A stretch of 64,000 nt of DNA from Leptospirales bacterium. GTDB lineage: Bacteria; Spirochaetota; Leptospiria; Leptospirales; Leptospiraceae. Location of the stretch: contig JAAFIR010000018.1 of the NCBI GenBank assembly GCA_013297885.1, positions 34,372 to 98,371 on the forward strand. The letters are read 5' to 3'. Position numbers and translations under genes: made by a program. Numbering within the stretch: position 1 is the first letter of the stretch; each line of letters starts with the position of its first letter. A model generated the notes under the pieces. That model worked only from the letters and a program-made list of their open reading frames with translations. It did no database searches and was not told where the DNA came from. This document shows, piece after piece, positions 52,612 through 62,107 of the stretch.

Positions 52612-54138
52612 ATGTATAAGAATTTTTATATTTCAAAGAAAGGTTTTTATCCACTTCAATTCAGTCTAATTCATAACTTGTATTTTTTATTTATAATATT
52701 TTTTTCATTTAGTTTATTTTCTGAATCAAAAACTGCTTCAAAAATAGAACCAAAATCTGAATCCAAAACAAAACTTCCATTTGAAATAGATCCATCCAAA
52801 AAAATGGATGAGGAAGAATTAGAATCAAAAAAAGAAGGATCATTTATAACAGGTCTTCCTTCCATTAGCTCAGATCCAATAACAGGAATTTGGTATGGTG
52901 GAAGTGGATACTTTATTGAAAATGGAAAAAAATCAAATCCCCTTTTTGCATACCAACCATATGTATATCGAGTATCAGTTGATGCTTACCAATCTTCCAC
53001 TGCTGCAAAATTTTATGGAGCAGGAGTTGATCTCCCATATTTCAAAAACTCCCCTTATCGCATAAATATTTATGGAGCATATGATAGAAATTTAAAAACT
53101 CAATATTTTGGTGTGGGTGAAGAAACCCTACAACCACTTTCTCATTATCCAAGAAATGACAACACACAAGAAAGAATTAATAATTCCAATTTTGACGAAA
53201 GAGACCATGCTTTATCGTTTAGAAGAAAAGGCAGAAGAGGCTCTGAACTTCCAATTGTAACAGATAAATTTTATAATGAATACCAAGCTGAACAATCAAG
53301 TTTTACATCATCAGTAGATAGAACATTTTGGGGAAAGTTTCGATTTGCTCTTGGGCTTGATATTTTTAAAACAGTAATTCGTAGATATGATAATGTTTGG
53401 ACAAAAGCAAAAGATCCATTTTTCGGTGAAACAAATTTTCCGTTAATCAATGTTGATGTACCAACACCAAACGGTACAACAAAATTAACTGAAGATGTTG
53501 AAGCAAAAAAAATAGTTGGGTTAAATGGCGGTTATACGAACTTTTTAAAAATTGGTTTAGCATATGATACCAGAGATTTTGAACCCAATCCAAGAAGAGG
53601 TATTTTTGCTGAAATTAATTTTATCAAGGTTGCTAAAGCTCTAGGATCAGATTATGAATACCAAAGAAGTTTTGCACATTTAAAAACATTTAATCAAATT
53701 TTTCCAAAATACTTTCAGGAATTAGTTTTTGCAACTAGACTTGGTCTTTCAAGAGTAACTGGGGAAGTTCCATTTTTTCACTATAGATACATTTGGAGTT
53801 TAGACGGACCAATTCTCGCACTTGGTGGAGATGCTACCACTAAAGGATATAAACAAGATCGGTTCGTGGGATCTGTAACAGGTTTTGGGAATATGGAACT
53901 TAGATGGAGATTTGCAAATTGGAATTATAAAGAAGAAAGTTTTGCTTTTCAATTGGTTCCTGCTTTTTCACTTGGAAGAGTCTGGGATAAAATTGAAAGA
54001 TTAAATCTTCAGGGTTACAAATACTCTTATATCTGGGGATTAAGAATTATTTGGAACCAATCAACTGTTATTTCATTTGACTATGCTTGGTCTAGAGAAG
54101 ATAGACAATTCTTTTTAAACTTAGAACATAATTTTTGA
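52612..54138 (+). CDS. Omp85-like outer-membrane beta-barrel protein
   Basis: 508 residues. A signal peptide-like segment (LIHNLYFLFIIFFSFSLFS) ends near residue 35 and is followed by a Lys/Glu/Ser-rich linker. Then come alternating beta strands: GIWYGGSGYFIENGKK, AKFYGAGVDLPYFKNSPYRI, GLAYDTRDFEPNPRRGIFAE (the typical D-x-R-x-x-P-x-x-G turn of Omp85 barrels), LGGDATTKGYKQDRFVG (the lid-lock G-Y region) and the final aromatic strand FFLNLEHNF. No POTRA domain is visible, so it is a short surface-antigen/D15-type barrel. Transport partner unknown. Confidence 0.85.
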   Translation: MYKNFYISKKGFYPLQFSLIHNLYFLFIIFFSFSLFSESKTASKIEPKSESKTKLPFEIDPSKKMDEEELESKKEGSFITGLPSISSDPITGIWYGGSGYFIENGKKSNPLFAYQPYVYRVSVDAYQSSTAAKFYGAGVDLPYFKNSPYRINIYGAYDRNLKTQYFGVGEETLQPLSHYPRNDNTQERINNSNFDERDHALSFRRKGRRGSELPIVTDKFYNEYQAEQSSFTSSVDRTFWGKFRFALGLDIFKTVIRRYDNVWTKAKDPFFGETNFPLINVDVPTPNGTTKLTEDVEAKKIVGLNGGYTNFLKIGLAYDTRDFEPNPRRGIFAEINFIKVAKALGSDYEYQRSFAHLKTFNQIFPKYFQELVFATRLGLSRVTGEVPFFHYRYIWSLDGPILALGGDATTKGYKQDRFVGSVTGFGNMELRWRFANWNYKEESFAFQLVPAFSLGRVWDKIERLNLQGYKYSYIWGLRIIWNQSTVISFDYAWSREDRQFFLNLEHNF

Positions 54139-54185
54139 TTTGCTTTGAAAATGAATTTAGAATTGAATATGAAATATTAATATTG

Positions 54186-54276
54186 GGGTGAGTTTTTGCT
54201 TCGCAAAAAACGGGCTTTACACTCTGGTCAAAAATTTGTGTTCACAAATTTTTGACCCCGTTACAATCCCTCTCAC
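54186..54276 (-). repeat. Three-stem repeat element, copy L (compact, reverse)
   Basis: Minus-strand reading: P1 GTGAG/CTCAC, a paired change from GCGAG/CTCGC. P2 GGGATT/AAGCCC with the A.G mismatch. P3 is a perfect hairpin, GGTCAAAAATTTGTG/CACAAATTTTTGACC. P4 is TTTTTGC, GAA, GCAAAAA. The gap 54139-54569 between two convergent genes holds this copy and copy M, and nothing else apart from AT-rich DNA. Confidence 0.85.
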
Positions 54277-54421
54277 TAGAATTTAAAAAATATTACTTTC
54301 TTTGAAATACTATCGTTTGTTAATAGTATTGTGAAACATAAGTATTAAAGCTTTTTTGAAATTTAAACTAACTTTAAAGCCATAGTTTATTTTAATTCTC
54401 GAATCAATTTTTCAGATTCTA

Positions 54422-54560
54422 GCAAAAGGGATTGAAGTGTTTCTCAAAACTAAGTTATCCACTGCCTTAGTTTTGAGAAGTAACGTAAAGCCCGGTTTTT
54501 TCTCACATAAGAAAATCAATATCATCATTTAATCAAAGTTAGGTGAGAAAAAATTTGCCC
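54422..54560 (+). repeat. Three-stem repeat element, copy M (full)
   Basis: P1 GCAAA/TTTGC, another paired change. P2 GGGATT/AAGCCC with the A.G mismatch. P3 TTTCTCAAAACTAAG/CTTAGTTTTGAGAAG. P4 with arms TTTTTTCTCAC/GTGAGAAAAAA, and a loop that resembles that of copy J (TTTAATCAAAGTTAG). It ends 9 bases from the stop codon of the VOC gene. Confidence 0.85.
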
Positions 54561-54569
54561 AAATAAAAA

Positions 54570-54950
54570 CTACTTCATTGAGTTAAGCCCAAAATGGTTT
54601 CCTTCACTGTCTTCACATAAAGATACAAAACCAAAATCACCAATTGAAAATTTTGGTCTGAGAATTTTTCCACCAGCTTTAATAACCCTTGATTCTTCTA
54701 CAGCAACATCTTCAACGCTAAAATAAACCATTGTGCCACCTACTCCCGGTTTTGAATAATTAGATTTTACTAAAGCACCAGTTGCTCCATAGGCTTTCAT
54801 ATCACCAGAAAAACTCATCATTTCAGTTTCACCAGTTGGGTCTGGCATTTTTTCCAATTTTTGTTTTAACACAGTTTCATAAAAAGTTTTAGCTCTTTTC
54901 ATGTCGTTTACATAGATATCGAACCATCCAATTGCATTTGGTTTAGTCAT
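54570..54950 (-). CDS. VOC family protein (glyoxalase/bleomycin-resistance fold)
   Basis: 126 residues. The start is taken at 54950 because GAGGAG lies 7 bases before it; the same bases would otherwise be coding in the longer frame. WFDIYVNDMKRAKTFYETVL (about 9-28), GALVKSNYSKPGVGGTMVYF (about 57-76) and FVSLCEDSEGNHFGLNSM (about 107-124) show a single beta-alpha-beta pair of the VOC fold with the E-D-x-x-G-N-x-F-G-L ending. Metal ligands are not obvious. The AraC gene upstream on the same strand may be linked to it. Confidence 0.88.
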   Translation of the reverse strand: MTKPNAIGWFDIYVNDMKRAKTFYETVLKQKLEKMPDPTGETEMMSFSGDMKAYGATGALVKSNYSKPGVGGTMVYFSVEDVAVEESRVIKAGGKILRPKFSIGDFGFVSLCEDSEGNHFGLNSMK

Positions 54951-55018
54951 ATATAGTCTCCTCACTATTAAATAGTATGACCAATATTAGAAGGACTTAT
55001 AAAATCGTATTGTAGATA

Positions 55019-55759
55019 TCAGACATCAAATTTATTGTAGTATGTATTTGGAGTGTAACCTGTAATTTTTTTAAATGAATGTATAAAATGTGATTGGTCA
55101 GAAAATGAAGCAAGATATTGACCTTTAAAAGAATGTTGTAAGCGTAAAACTTTTAAAAAATCATGAGGAGAAAATCCAATCATTTTCTTTAATGTTCTTT
55201 GTAATTGTCTAGGAGATAAATCAACAATGGAAGCCATATCTTCAACAGTATTAATTTCATCGATATTAGAAAGAATTTTTTCGGAAACAATATTTGACTC
55301 TATAAATTTTTCTTTTATAAACCATTTTACTAATTCTGAATACACAGATTGTTGATTCATAAAATCCAGAGTTCTCAATTTGATTGCTGTATCGACTAAC
55401 GGTAATTTACCTCTGTAAGGAGTTCCAACATAAGTATCAATAATTTCTTTTTTATCACCCTGCCAGACACCTGGTAAAAATTGAATCCCTGAGAAATGAA
55501 AAGACTTTCCCAAATTCAAAATTTCATAATTTGTATGTAAAGCAGTTACGCCTGCAATTCTAGTATCTGTCAAATTGAATAAAATATTCACACATGCATC
55601 TGGGATAACATGTAAAAAAAAGTTTTCTTTTAAAATTGAATTTGTTTTTAATTCCCAAAAACTATGAACATATTTTGAAAATTCATATGCAGGTTTTGAT
55701 TCAAGATAAATGACTTCTGTAAAAGTTTTTTCAATTCCATCTTTAACAGGATTGTACAT
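55019..55759 (-). CDS. AraC family transcriptional regulator
   Basis: 246 residues from the ATG at 55759; AGGTGA lies 9 bases upstream, and a GTG start four codons earlier would overlap it. The N-terminal domain (KYVHSFWELKTNSILKENFF, HVIPDACVNILFNLTDTRIA) is of the DUF6597 ligand-sensing type. The C-terminal DNA-binding domain has MASIVDLSPRQLQRTLKKMI (first helix-turn-helix) and LASFSDQSHFIHSFKKITGY then TPNTYYNKF (second). It precedes the VOC gene by about 70 bases and may control it. Confidence 0.9.
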   Translation of the reverse strand: MYNPVKDGIEKTFTEVIYLESKPAYEFSKYVHSFWELKTNSILKENFFLHVIPDACVNILFNLTDTRIAGVTALHTNYEILNLGKSFHFSGIQFLPGVWQGDKKEIIDTYVGTPYRGKLPLVDTAIKLRTLDFMNQQSVYSELVKWFIKEKFIESNIVSEKILSNIDEINTVEDMASIVDLSPRQLQRTLKKMIGFSPHDFLKVLRLQHSFKGQYLASFSDQSHFIHSFKKITGYTPNTYYNKFDV

Positions 55760-55959
55760 TTTTTTGCTCACCTAGTAGTAAGATTCTCAATTATAATATT
55801 CAAATTGGTTGAAATTGAAATTTTAGTCTATTAAAAAACTTTTTTTGACTTCTTAAAAATTTTAAATCTATTGGATTTAAAAAAAATACTTTTATTTATA
55901 CTGATTGGCAAAAATAATTATTCATTCTAATCAACAAAATTCAATCTGGACTTCAACAA

Positions 55960-56040
55960 GCCAAAAGTAATGGGTAATTACTTTTGGCAGTTGGTATTTT
56001 ATTTAAAAAAATATTGACCAGAGTTTGAATCCCTTTCGTG
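55960..56040 (-). repeat. Partial, decayed three-stem repeat element
   Basis: GCCAAAAGTAAT at 55960-55971 and ATTACTTTTGGC at 55977-55988 form a 12-base hairpin with a 5-base loop. At 56027-56040 the sequence GAATCCCTTTCGTG is box 1 of the element on the minus strand. The P2 3' side and box 3 cannot be found, so this copy is incomplete. It lies next to the end of the GH31 gene. Confidence 0.4.
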
Positions 56041-56052
56041 AATGCCAAAAAA

Positions 56053-58266
56053 TTATTTCAAACTAGATTTTACTGAATTCAAAATTCTTTCAGACCAAGC
56101 TCCACCTTTTCTAACATAAACAGCTGGTGTTCCAATTGGTGCATTTACTTCTTTAAACACTCCACCATTTACAGTTTCACCAGTTAATAGATGAATCCAT
56201 TCTCCAGCAGGAAAATATCCCTCAACTGTGTCGTCTCCAGATTTAACAACAGGCAACATAAGCACATCAGCACCAAGCATAAACTGAAATTTTAAATTGT
56301 AGGTGTTGGAGTCTTGCGGATAATTGAGGTAAGTCGCTCTCACAAATGGATAACCTTTTGTTTTTGCTTCTGTCATTAATGACTTCAAATAATCTTTAAG
56401 AGCAAAATGAATTTTTCCAAACTTAGCAAAAAATTTAATTGTTTCTTCATCAGTATAAGCTTGCACATTTGGTTTTGGTTTGTTTCCTTCATGTGTTCTA
56501 TAAATTGGTGTGAACGCATTCATTTCAATCCAACGAAGAAGAGTTTCTTTTGTACGTTTGTATTTTCCCATCATCGCAGGATTTAAAATTGTAGTGTATC
56601 CACCGATGTCTGAATGATTAATTGCAAGTCCAGAAATTCCAGAACTAGTTAAACCCACAACAGTTGAAGCAAGTCCATCTTGTTCTTGCAAAGTAACCAT
56701 TTGGTCACCAGCCCAAAATGCTGTAGAATATTTATTTGAATTTGTGTAACCTGCTCTTGAGAAGAATACAATTTGGCCTTCTTTTTTTGCTTCCTGAATT
56801 GCTTCTCTATTTAGTCTCGCCCATTCTACTGGATATTTGTTGTGATAAGATTTTCCTGTTTCACCGTTAAACATTTTTGCGTCATACGGAAGCCATTCAC
56901 CAAAATCAGCCATCCAACCAGATAGTCCAATATCGATCATATTTTTTTTGATAATATCTTTTGTCCATTTGAATGCATCAGGATTTGAAAGATCAATTAA
57001 GTATGCTGGAAAACCAACAGTTCTAATTCTATAATCGTTACCTTCAGAATTTTTTACAAGATAACCTTTAAGTTTTGCTTCTTCTAATTGTGGATTTTTA
57101 AATTTATCATCTTTTAGTTTTTCATTTGTGTCTGCTAAAAATGAATTGATATAACCAAGAACTTTTATATTTCTTTTGTTCATTTTTGCAATGAATGATT
57201 TTAAATCCACATACATTTCATCATCAGCATACCATCTCCACTTTAATTGGTCACCAAATCCTGTGATTCTTCTTCCACACCAATCTTGAATCCAAAGTGC
57301 TGAAATTGGATTTCCAACTTTTTCTGCGTCATCAATAATTTTTTCTAACTTCTCATATTTTTTTAATTCTTTGCCGTTAAATGCAGGAACAGAAATTTCT
57401 CCACCTTGTGCACCAAACCAAGTTCCATAAGCCCAATCTGGAAGTTCTGGATTTCTTCCAGTTTTTGCAGTGTACAGTTCAATTAATTCGTATGGATTTG
57501 AACCTTGCCAAATAGTTCCTTTTAATCCATTTTCCCAAAAACTAACTTTGACAGAATCTTCTTCTTGAAAATCAAATTTGGAATAAGTTGTGTTATCAAA
57601 TAAAACAGAAATATTTTTTGTAGAAATATAATGTGGAATTGGTGCATAAGATGTGTATTCATTTCCACCAGCACCTTCAGTTAAATTTGCTCCAAATGTA
57701 ATTGGTTGATCTCCTCTACCAATTCCTTGTTCTTCAGTAAATAAAAATGGATTTGTGCCTTTTAAATTTGCATGTGTAAATTGTTCACCTAGTCCAAAAA
57801 ATTGTTCTGATTTTTCTGAGCCAAATAAAATACTTGAGCGATTGATATTTTTATTTGAAAAACTTAGTTGGAAATTAATTTCTTTTGGAGAAATAAAATT
57901 AATTTTTAAAGTATAATTTGTATTACATTCTCCACTAGAAAGACTTCCAGTAATTTCCATATCTTTTGCAGAAGATTTTACTTGTTCTACTTTTTGGGTA
58001 TAACAACTTGAACCAATTGAATCTTTAAAATGATATGATGCTAAATTTTCTTTTACTTTTTCTTTTCCGATTGCTGCTAAAATAAATGCTTTGTCCATTG
58101 GAAATACCACAAATGGTTTATTTGCCAAACCCAAAATTTCTAATTTATTTCCTGCATGGTTAAAACCACTTCCTTGAAATTTTTTATCTAATTGAACTAG
58201 TTCACCTGATGTGCTGGCACAATAAACTAAGTTTAAAAATAAAATTGTACTTAAAACTTTTTTCAT
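56053..58266 (-). CDS. GH31 family alpha-glycosidase lipoprotein (YihQ-like)
   Basis: 737 residues from the ATG at 58266, chosen for GAGGAT just upstream and a lipoprotein signal MKKVLSTILFLNLVYC. GH31 catalytic residues: nucleophile Asp454 in WMADFGEW and acid/base Asp521 in FWAGDQ, followed by LAINHSDIGGYT. The form W-M-A-D-F-G-E and the earlier QDWCGRRITGFGDQLKWRW are closest to the sulfoquinovosidase YihQ branch. As a lipoprotein it would degrade alpha-glycosides outside the cytosol. Substrate specificity is inference. Confidence 0.9.
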   Translation of the reverse strand: MKKVLSTILFLNLVYCASTSGELVQLDKKFQGSGFNHAGNKLEILGLANKPFVVFPMDKAFILAAIGKEKVKENLASYHFKDSIGSSCYTQKVEQVKSSAKDMEITGSLSSGECNTNYTLKINFISPKEINFQLSFSNKNINRSSILFGSEKSEQFFGLGEQFTHANLKGTNPFLFTEEQGIGRGDQPITFGANLTEGAGGNEYTSYAPIPHYISTKNISVLFDNTTYSKFDFQEEDSVKVSFWENGLKGTIWQGSNPYELIELYTAKTGRNPELPDWAYGTWFGAQGGEISVPAFNGKELKKYEKLEKIIDDAEKVGNPISALWIQDWCGRRITGFGDQLKWRWYADDEMYVDLKSFIAKMNKRNIKVLGYINSFLADTNEKLKDDKFKNPQLEEAKLKGYLVKNSEGNDYRIRTVGFPAYLIDLSNPDAFKWTKDIIKKNMIDIGLSGWMADFGEWLPYDAKMFNGETGKSYHNKYPVEWARLNREAIQEAKKEGQIVFFSRAGYTNSNKYSTAFWAGDQMVTLQEQDGLASTVVGLTSSGISGLAINHSDIGGYTTILNPAMMGKYKRTKETLLRWIEMNAFTPIYRTHEGNKPKPNVQAYTDEETIKFFAKFGKIHFALKDYLKSLMTEAKTKGYPFVRATYLNYPQDSNTYNLKFQFMLGADVLMLPVVKSGDDTVEGYFPAGEWIHLLTGETVNGGVFKEVNAPIGTPAVYVRKGGAWSERILNSVKSSLK

Positions 58267-58364
58267 AAAAATCCTCGAATTGAATAAAAAATTAAAGGAC
58301 AAAAAATTCAAGTACAATTATTATTTCAGAATTTAAGTAATGAATTTTCTTATTTATTTTTTTA

Positions 58365-58463
58365 GGGCAAATTTTTTGTGGAGCAATTTGAATAGGCTTT
58401 CAAAAAAGTCCTGAAATTGACTCTCCACAAAAAACCGAAGCTCTCAGCTTCTATCTCTTTTGC
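58365..58463 (-). repeat. Three-stem repeat element, copy N (reduced P3)
   Basis: Minus-strand reading: P1 GCAAA/TTTGC. P2 is degenerate, GAGATA with the 3' side run into the small hairpin GAAGCT, GAG, AGCTTC that replaces P3. P4 keeps full arms, TTTTGTGGAG/CTCCACAAAA. It lies in the divergent gap between the GH31 and hydrolase genes; 58464-58594 is otherwise plain. Confidence 0.7.
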
Positions 58464-58594
58464 TTAGTATTGAAAAAATTAAAAGTTGTTAAAACATCGC
58501 AAAATAGCTTTGTATTTTATAAGTTTGAATTTAATTCTTTTATCAGAAGAAACTAAATCCTTGACAAAATGGATTTTTGAGAGAATCTTTCAAT

Positions 58595-59359
58595 ATGACT
58601 GAAATTAAACCTCATTCTATCAAATTTGATTTATCTCATTCTGAAAGTTTTTGGTACAAAGAAAATTTATTTATAAATCAAATTTTAAATTCATTTCATT
58701 TGCTTTTTCCAGCTACTGAAAATTTTTTTGTGGATACATTAAAAGAATCTTCCAAAAAAATTAATAATCAAAATTTAATAAATGAAATTAAAGGTTTTAT
58801 TGGACAAGAAACAAAACACGCAAACGAGCACCAAAAAGTTTGGGAAGTTTTAAAAAAAGATTATAAGATAGATAGACTCATAGAAAGTTTTTCTTTTTTT
58901 GTAAAAAAAATAATCCAAAAAAATTTAAGTCTAGAATATTCATTAAGTTTGACTTCCGCATTAGAGCATTACACCACAATGCTTGCAAAACTTGCATCAA
59001 ACGAAAATTTTTTTGATAAAGCTGATCCTGAAATAAAAAAAATTTATATTTGGCATATCAAAGAAGAATTAGATCATTCTGAGGTCGCATTTAAAGTGTT
59101 AAACGAAATGAATTCAGATTATTTTTTGAGAGCAAGCGGAATGTGTCTTGCAACAATTTTATTTTTTTCCATTTCAGGAACAACCATTTTTGTTTTATCA
59201 GTTCAAGATAAAAAAATATTTCAGATGGAATTTTATAAAGATATGTTTGAAGTATTTTTTGGAAAAAAATATAATTTATTTGAAAATGGATTAAATGAAA
59301 TTAAAAAATATTTTGAAATTGGTTTTCATCCCAAAAGAGTGCAATACCAAGAAATTTAA
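58595..59359 (+). CDS. Metal-dependent hydrolase family protein (COG3687, PF10118)
   Basis: 254 residues from the ATG at 58595. The helical sequence has the diiron-like ligand set of the family: FPATENFFVDTL (about 36-47), IGQETKHANEHQ (E-x-x-H, about 72-83), ALEHYTTMLAKL (E-H, about 130-141) and WHIKEELDHSEVAFKV (E-x-x-H, about 165-180). A membrane helix (ATILFFSISGTTIFVLSV) follows. It is the first gene of a run with an SDR and the GNAT-nitrilase fusion. Substrate unknown. Confidence 0.82.
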   Translation: MTEIKPHSIKFDLSHSESFWYKENLFINQILNSFHLLFPATENFFVDTLKESSKKINNQNLINEIKGFIGQETKHANEHQKVWEVLKKDYKIDRLIESFSFFVKKIIQKNLSLEYSLSLTSALEHYTTMLAKLASNENFFDKADPEIKKIYIWHIKEELDHSEVAFKVLNEMNSDYFLRASGMCLATILFFSISGTTIFVLSVQDKKIFQMEFYKDMFEVFFGKKYNLFENGLNEIKKYFEIGFHPKRVQYQEI

Positions 59360-59370
59360 AGGAAATATAA

Positions 59371-60159
59371 ATGAGTTTTTTAAGAGATAGGAATGTTTTA
59401 ATTACAGGTGCAACTGGTGGACTTGGAAAAGAAATGGTGAAACAATTTTTGGCTGAAGGATCAAATTTAATTTTAACTGATCTAGACGAAAAAACTTTAT
59501 CTGGTTTAATAAATAGTTTAAATGAATCTGGGAAAGCAAAAGTTATTTTTCATTTTACATCTGATTTATCATCTAGAGAAGGATGTGAAAAAGTTTTTAC
59601 AATTATCAAAGATAAAAAATTGAGTATTGATGTTCTAGTAAATAATGCCGGGGTTGCAAGCATTGGAACATTTATTTCAACTCCAGAAAATTTATGGGAG
59701 TTACAATATGCAGTAAATCTTTTGGCTCCTGTGAGACTCACAAAATTATTCCTTAGCGAAATGACTAAAACAAATTCTGGGCATATTGTAAATATTTGTT
59801 CTGTTGCTTCATTTGTTCCAGCTGTTGGACTTTCCACATATGCTTCTACTAAACATGGACTGAGAGCATTTGGTGAAGCTCTTCATGATGAGTTAAAAGA
59901 TACCAAAATTAAAGTTACAAACTTATATCCTTTCTTTACAAAAACACCCATGATGGATTCACCTCAATTTGGGTTTAAAGAAAAAAAATTGATTCCAGAT
60001 TTTATAATGTCCACTCCAGAAGATGTGATTCGAGATTTAATTTCAGGAATCAAATCTGATGAGCTTCATGTTTTTCCAGGACTCATATCCCGCACAACAG
60101 AGTTTATAAATCGTTTCATACCAGATGGAATCAAATTTTTTATACAGTATTTAAAATAA
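59371..60159 (+). CDS. Short-chain dehydrogenase/reductase
   Basis: 262 residues. ITGATGGLGKEM (about 11-22) binds the nucleotide, VLVNNAGVASIG (about 87-98), catalytic Ser in NICSVASF (about 139-146) and Y-A-S-T-K at about 157-161. PFFTKTPMM fits the family's P-G-x-x-x-T variant. A GGAAAT site precedes the ATG. It begins 11 bases after the hydrolase gene and overlaps the next start by one base (TAATG), so the three genes are one operon. Confidence 0.9.
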   Translation: MSFLRDRNVLITGATGGLGKEMVKQFLAEGSNLILTDLDEKTLSGLINSLNESGKAKVIFHFTSDLSSREGCEKVFTIIKDKKLSIDVLVNNAGVASIGTFISTPENLWELQYAVNLLAPVRLTKLFLSEMTKTNSGHIVNICSVASFVPAVGLSTYASTKHGLRAFGEALHDELKDTKIKVTNLYPFFTKTPMMDSPQFGFKEKKLIPDFIMSTPEDVIRDLISGIKSDELHVFPGLISRTTEFINRFIPDGIKFFIQYLK

Positions 60160-61739
60160 TGGAAGAAAAAAAAAGAAAACCTAAAAAAGAGAAACTAGTT
60201 ACAGCAAAGAAAAAAGTTTCTCATAAATTAAAATTAAGAAATACTAAAATTTCAGATTACGAAGAAATTTCAGATATTATGAATAAAGTTTATTCAAATG
60301 CTGGTGGAACTTGGACAAAAGAAGAATTTTTATCACAATTATTAAAATTTCCTGAAGGACAATTCTGTATTGAAGATAACGGAAAATTAGTTGCTGCAGT
60401 TGTAAGTATGGTTGTTAAATATGCAAATTACACTGATAAACATACTTATGATAAAATTACTTCAAAAGGTTATTTGACAAATCATGATCCTGATGGAGAC
60501 ACTTTGTATGGTGTAGACATGTTTGTAAATCCAGATTACCAAGGTTTACGACTCGGCAGAAGACTTTATGATGCAAGAAAAGAATTATGTGAGAAATTAA
60601 ATCTCAGAAGAATTATTGTGGGCGGAAGAATTCCTGGTTACAAAAAATACTTTAACGAAATCACTCCTCAACAATATATCAATCAAGTTAAAGAAAAAGA
60701 AATTTTTGATAATGTACTCAGTTTTCAATTGGCAAATGGATTTCATGTGCGAAAAATCATGACTAATTATTTTCCAGAAGATGATGATTCCAAAACATAT
60801 GCTACCCTTCTTGAGTGGATCAATATCTATTATGAAGAAAAAGAACAACTGATTGGTGGAAAAAAATCTATTGTTCGTGTGGGTGCTGTTCAGTGGCAAA
60901 TGAGACTTGTGGAATCTTATCATGAATTTTTAAAACAAGTTGAATTTTTTGTGGACACAGTTGCAGGATACAAAGCTGATTTTGTTTTGTTTCCAGAATT
61001 TTTTAATGTTCCGCTAATGGCAAAATTTAATAAACAAAATCCAGGAGACGCAATCCGTTCACTTGCTGAGCATACAGAACAAATCAAAAATGAAATGTTA
61101 CATTTTGCAGTTTCTTACAACATCAATATCATTGCAGGCTCTATGCCAGTTTATGATGGAGAAAAACTTTACAACGTTTCTTACCTTCTTCGAAGAGATG
61201 GGACTTGGGACGAACAATATAAAATTCATATCACTCCAAACGAGTCAGACTATTGGGGAGTGCAAGGTGGAAATAAACTCAAAATTTTTGAAACAGATAT
61301 GGGTAAAATTGGAATCCTAATTTGTTTTGATGTAGAGTTTCCAGAGCTTCCAAGAATTTTAGCAGAACAAGAAATGGATATTTTATTTGTGCCGTTTTCC
61401 ACTGATACAAAAAATGCATACCTTCGAGTGCGTCACACTGCTCAAGCTCGTGCAATTGAAAATGAATGTTATGTTGTGATTTCAGGGAGTGTTGGAAATT
61501 TACCAAATGTAGAGAACATGGATATTCAATATGCACAATCTGCAGTGTTTACTCCATCTGATTTTTCTTTTTCTCATGATGCAATTGCAGCTGAAGCAAC
61601 ACCGAATACAGAAATGACTTTGGTTGTGGATTTGGATTTGGATTTGTTAAAAGAGCAAAGAAGAATGGGATCTGTTAGAAATATGAATTCCAGAAGAAAT
61701 GATCTTTATAAAATTGAATGGTTTGATAAATCACATTAG
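60159..61739 (+). CDS. GNAT acetyltransferase - carbon-nitrogen hydrolase fusion
   Basis: 526 residues. A Lys-rich start (1-25) leads into a GNAT domain (about 27-195) with VDMFVNPDYQGLRLGRRLYD, the acetyl-CoA loop in V-x-x-x-(Q/R)-G-x-G/R form. The nitrilase domain (about 240-515) has the full catalytic triad: Glu280 in FPEFF, Lys355 in YKIHIT and Cys389 in ICFDVEFPE. This domain pairing is known as a widespread bacterial fusion, and the substrate is not firmly established. Contrast with the degenerate nitrilase-like gene at 22531. Confidence 0.92.
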   Translation: MEEKKRKPKKEKLVTAKKKVSHKLKLRNTKISDYEEISDIMNKVYSNAGGTWTKEEFLSQLLKFPEGQFCIEDNGKLVAAVVSMVVKYANYTDKHTYDKITSKGYLTNHDPDGDTLYGVDMFVNPDYQGLRLGRRLYDARKELCEKLNLRRIIVGGRIPGYKKYFNEITPQQYINQVKEKEIFDNVLSFQLANGFHVRKIMTNYFPEDDDSKTYATLLEWINIYYEEKEQLIGGKKSIVRVGAVQWQMRLVESYHEFLKQVEFFVDTVAGYKADFVLFPEFFNVPLMAKFNKQNPGDAIRSLAEHTEQIKNEMLHFAVSYNINIIAGSMPVYDGEKLYNVSYLLRRDGTWDEQYKIHITPNESDYWGVQGGNKLKIFETDMGKIGILICFDVEFPELPRILAEQEMDILFVPFSTDTKNAYLRVRHTAQARAIENECYVVISGSVGNLPNVENMDIQYAQSAVFTPSDFSFSHDAIAAEATPNTEMTLVVDLDLDLLKEQRRMGSVRNMNSRRNDLYKIEWFDKSH

Positions 61740-61765
61740 AGCAGTGAATAATTAAAAATGATACT

Positions 61766-61945
61766 AAAGGGGAAAGCCTTTCCCAACCACAGACCTATTC
61801 GAGTGACACAAGGAAACTAGAATGGAATTGGGGTTGAGGTCTAGGTTAGCTGCTTTAGGCGGGAGCCGTTAAAACGACCGCTTTTGAAATTAAGTTCATA
61901 TGAAACTACTTCAAAGCTATGCTTTTACGCTACCCCTTCTCTGAG
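61766..61945. repeat. Second repeat type, long copy with insert
   Basis: AAAGGGGAAAGCCTTTCCC at the left and TTCAAAGCTATGCTTTTACG then CTACCCCTTCTCTGAG at the right match the short copy at 15125-15183. Between them about 120 bases of GC-richer DNA form their own pairings (AGACCT...AGGTCT near 61791-61838; GGCGGGAGCC...GACCGC near 61859-61882). No protein frame is visible. It may be a mobile cassette or a structured RNA. The remainder of the gap up to 62107 is AT-rich. Confidence 0.6.
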
Positions 61946-62107
61946 TGAATTTAGAGTTTTGAATTGTTCGGGCTAAATTTTTTGATTCCTTTTCAAAATA
62001 ATCGAATTTGATGTTTTTTTAGATTTTACAAAAAAACGTTGCATTATTTAATTTGATTTTTAAACTGAAAAAAATTTCTTTCCAATTAAAAATTATTGAG
62101 AGTGTTT

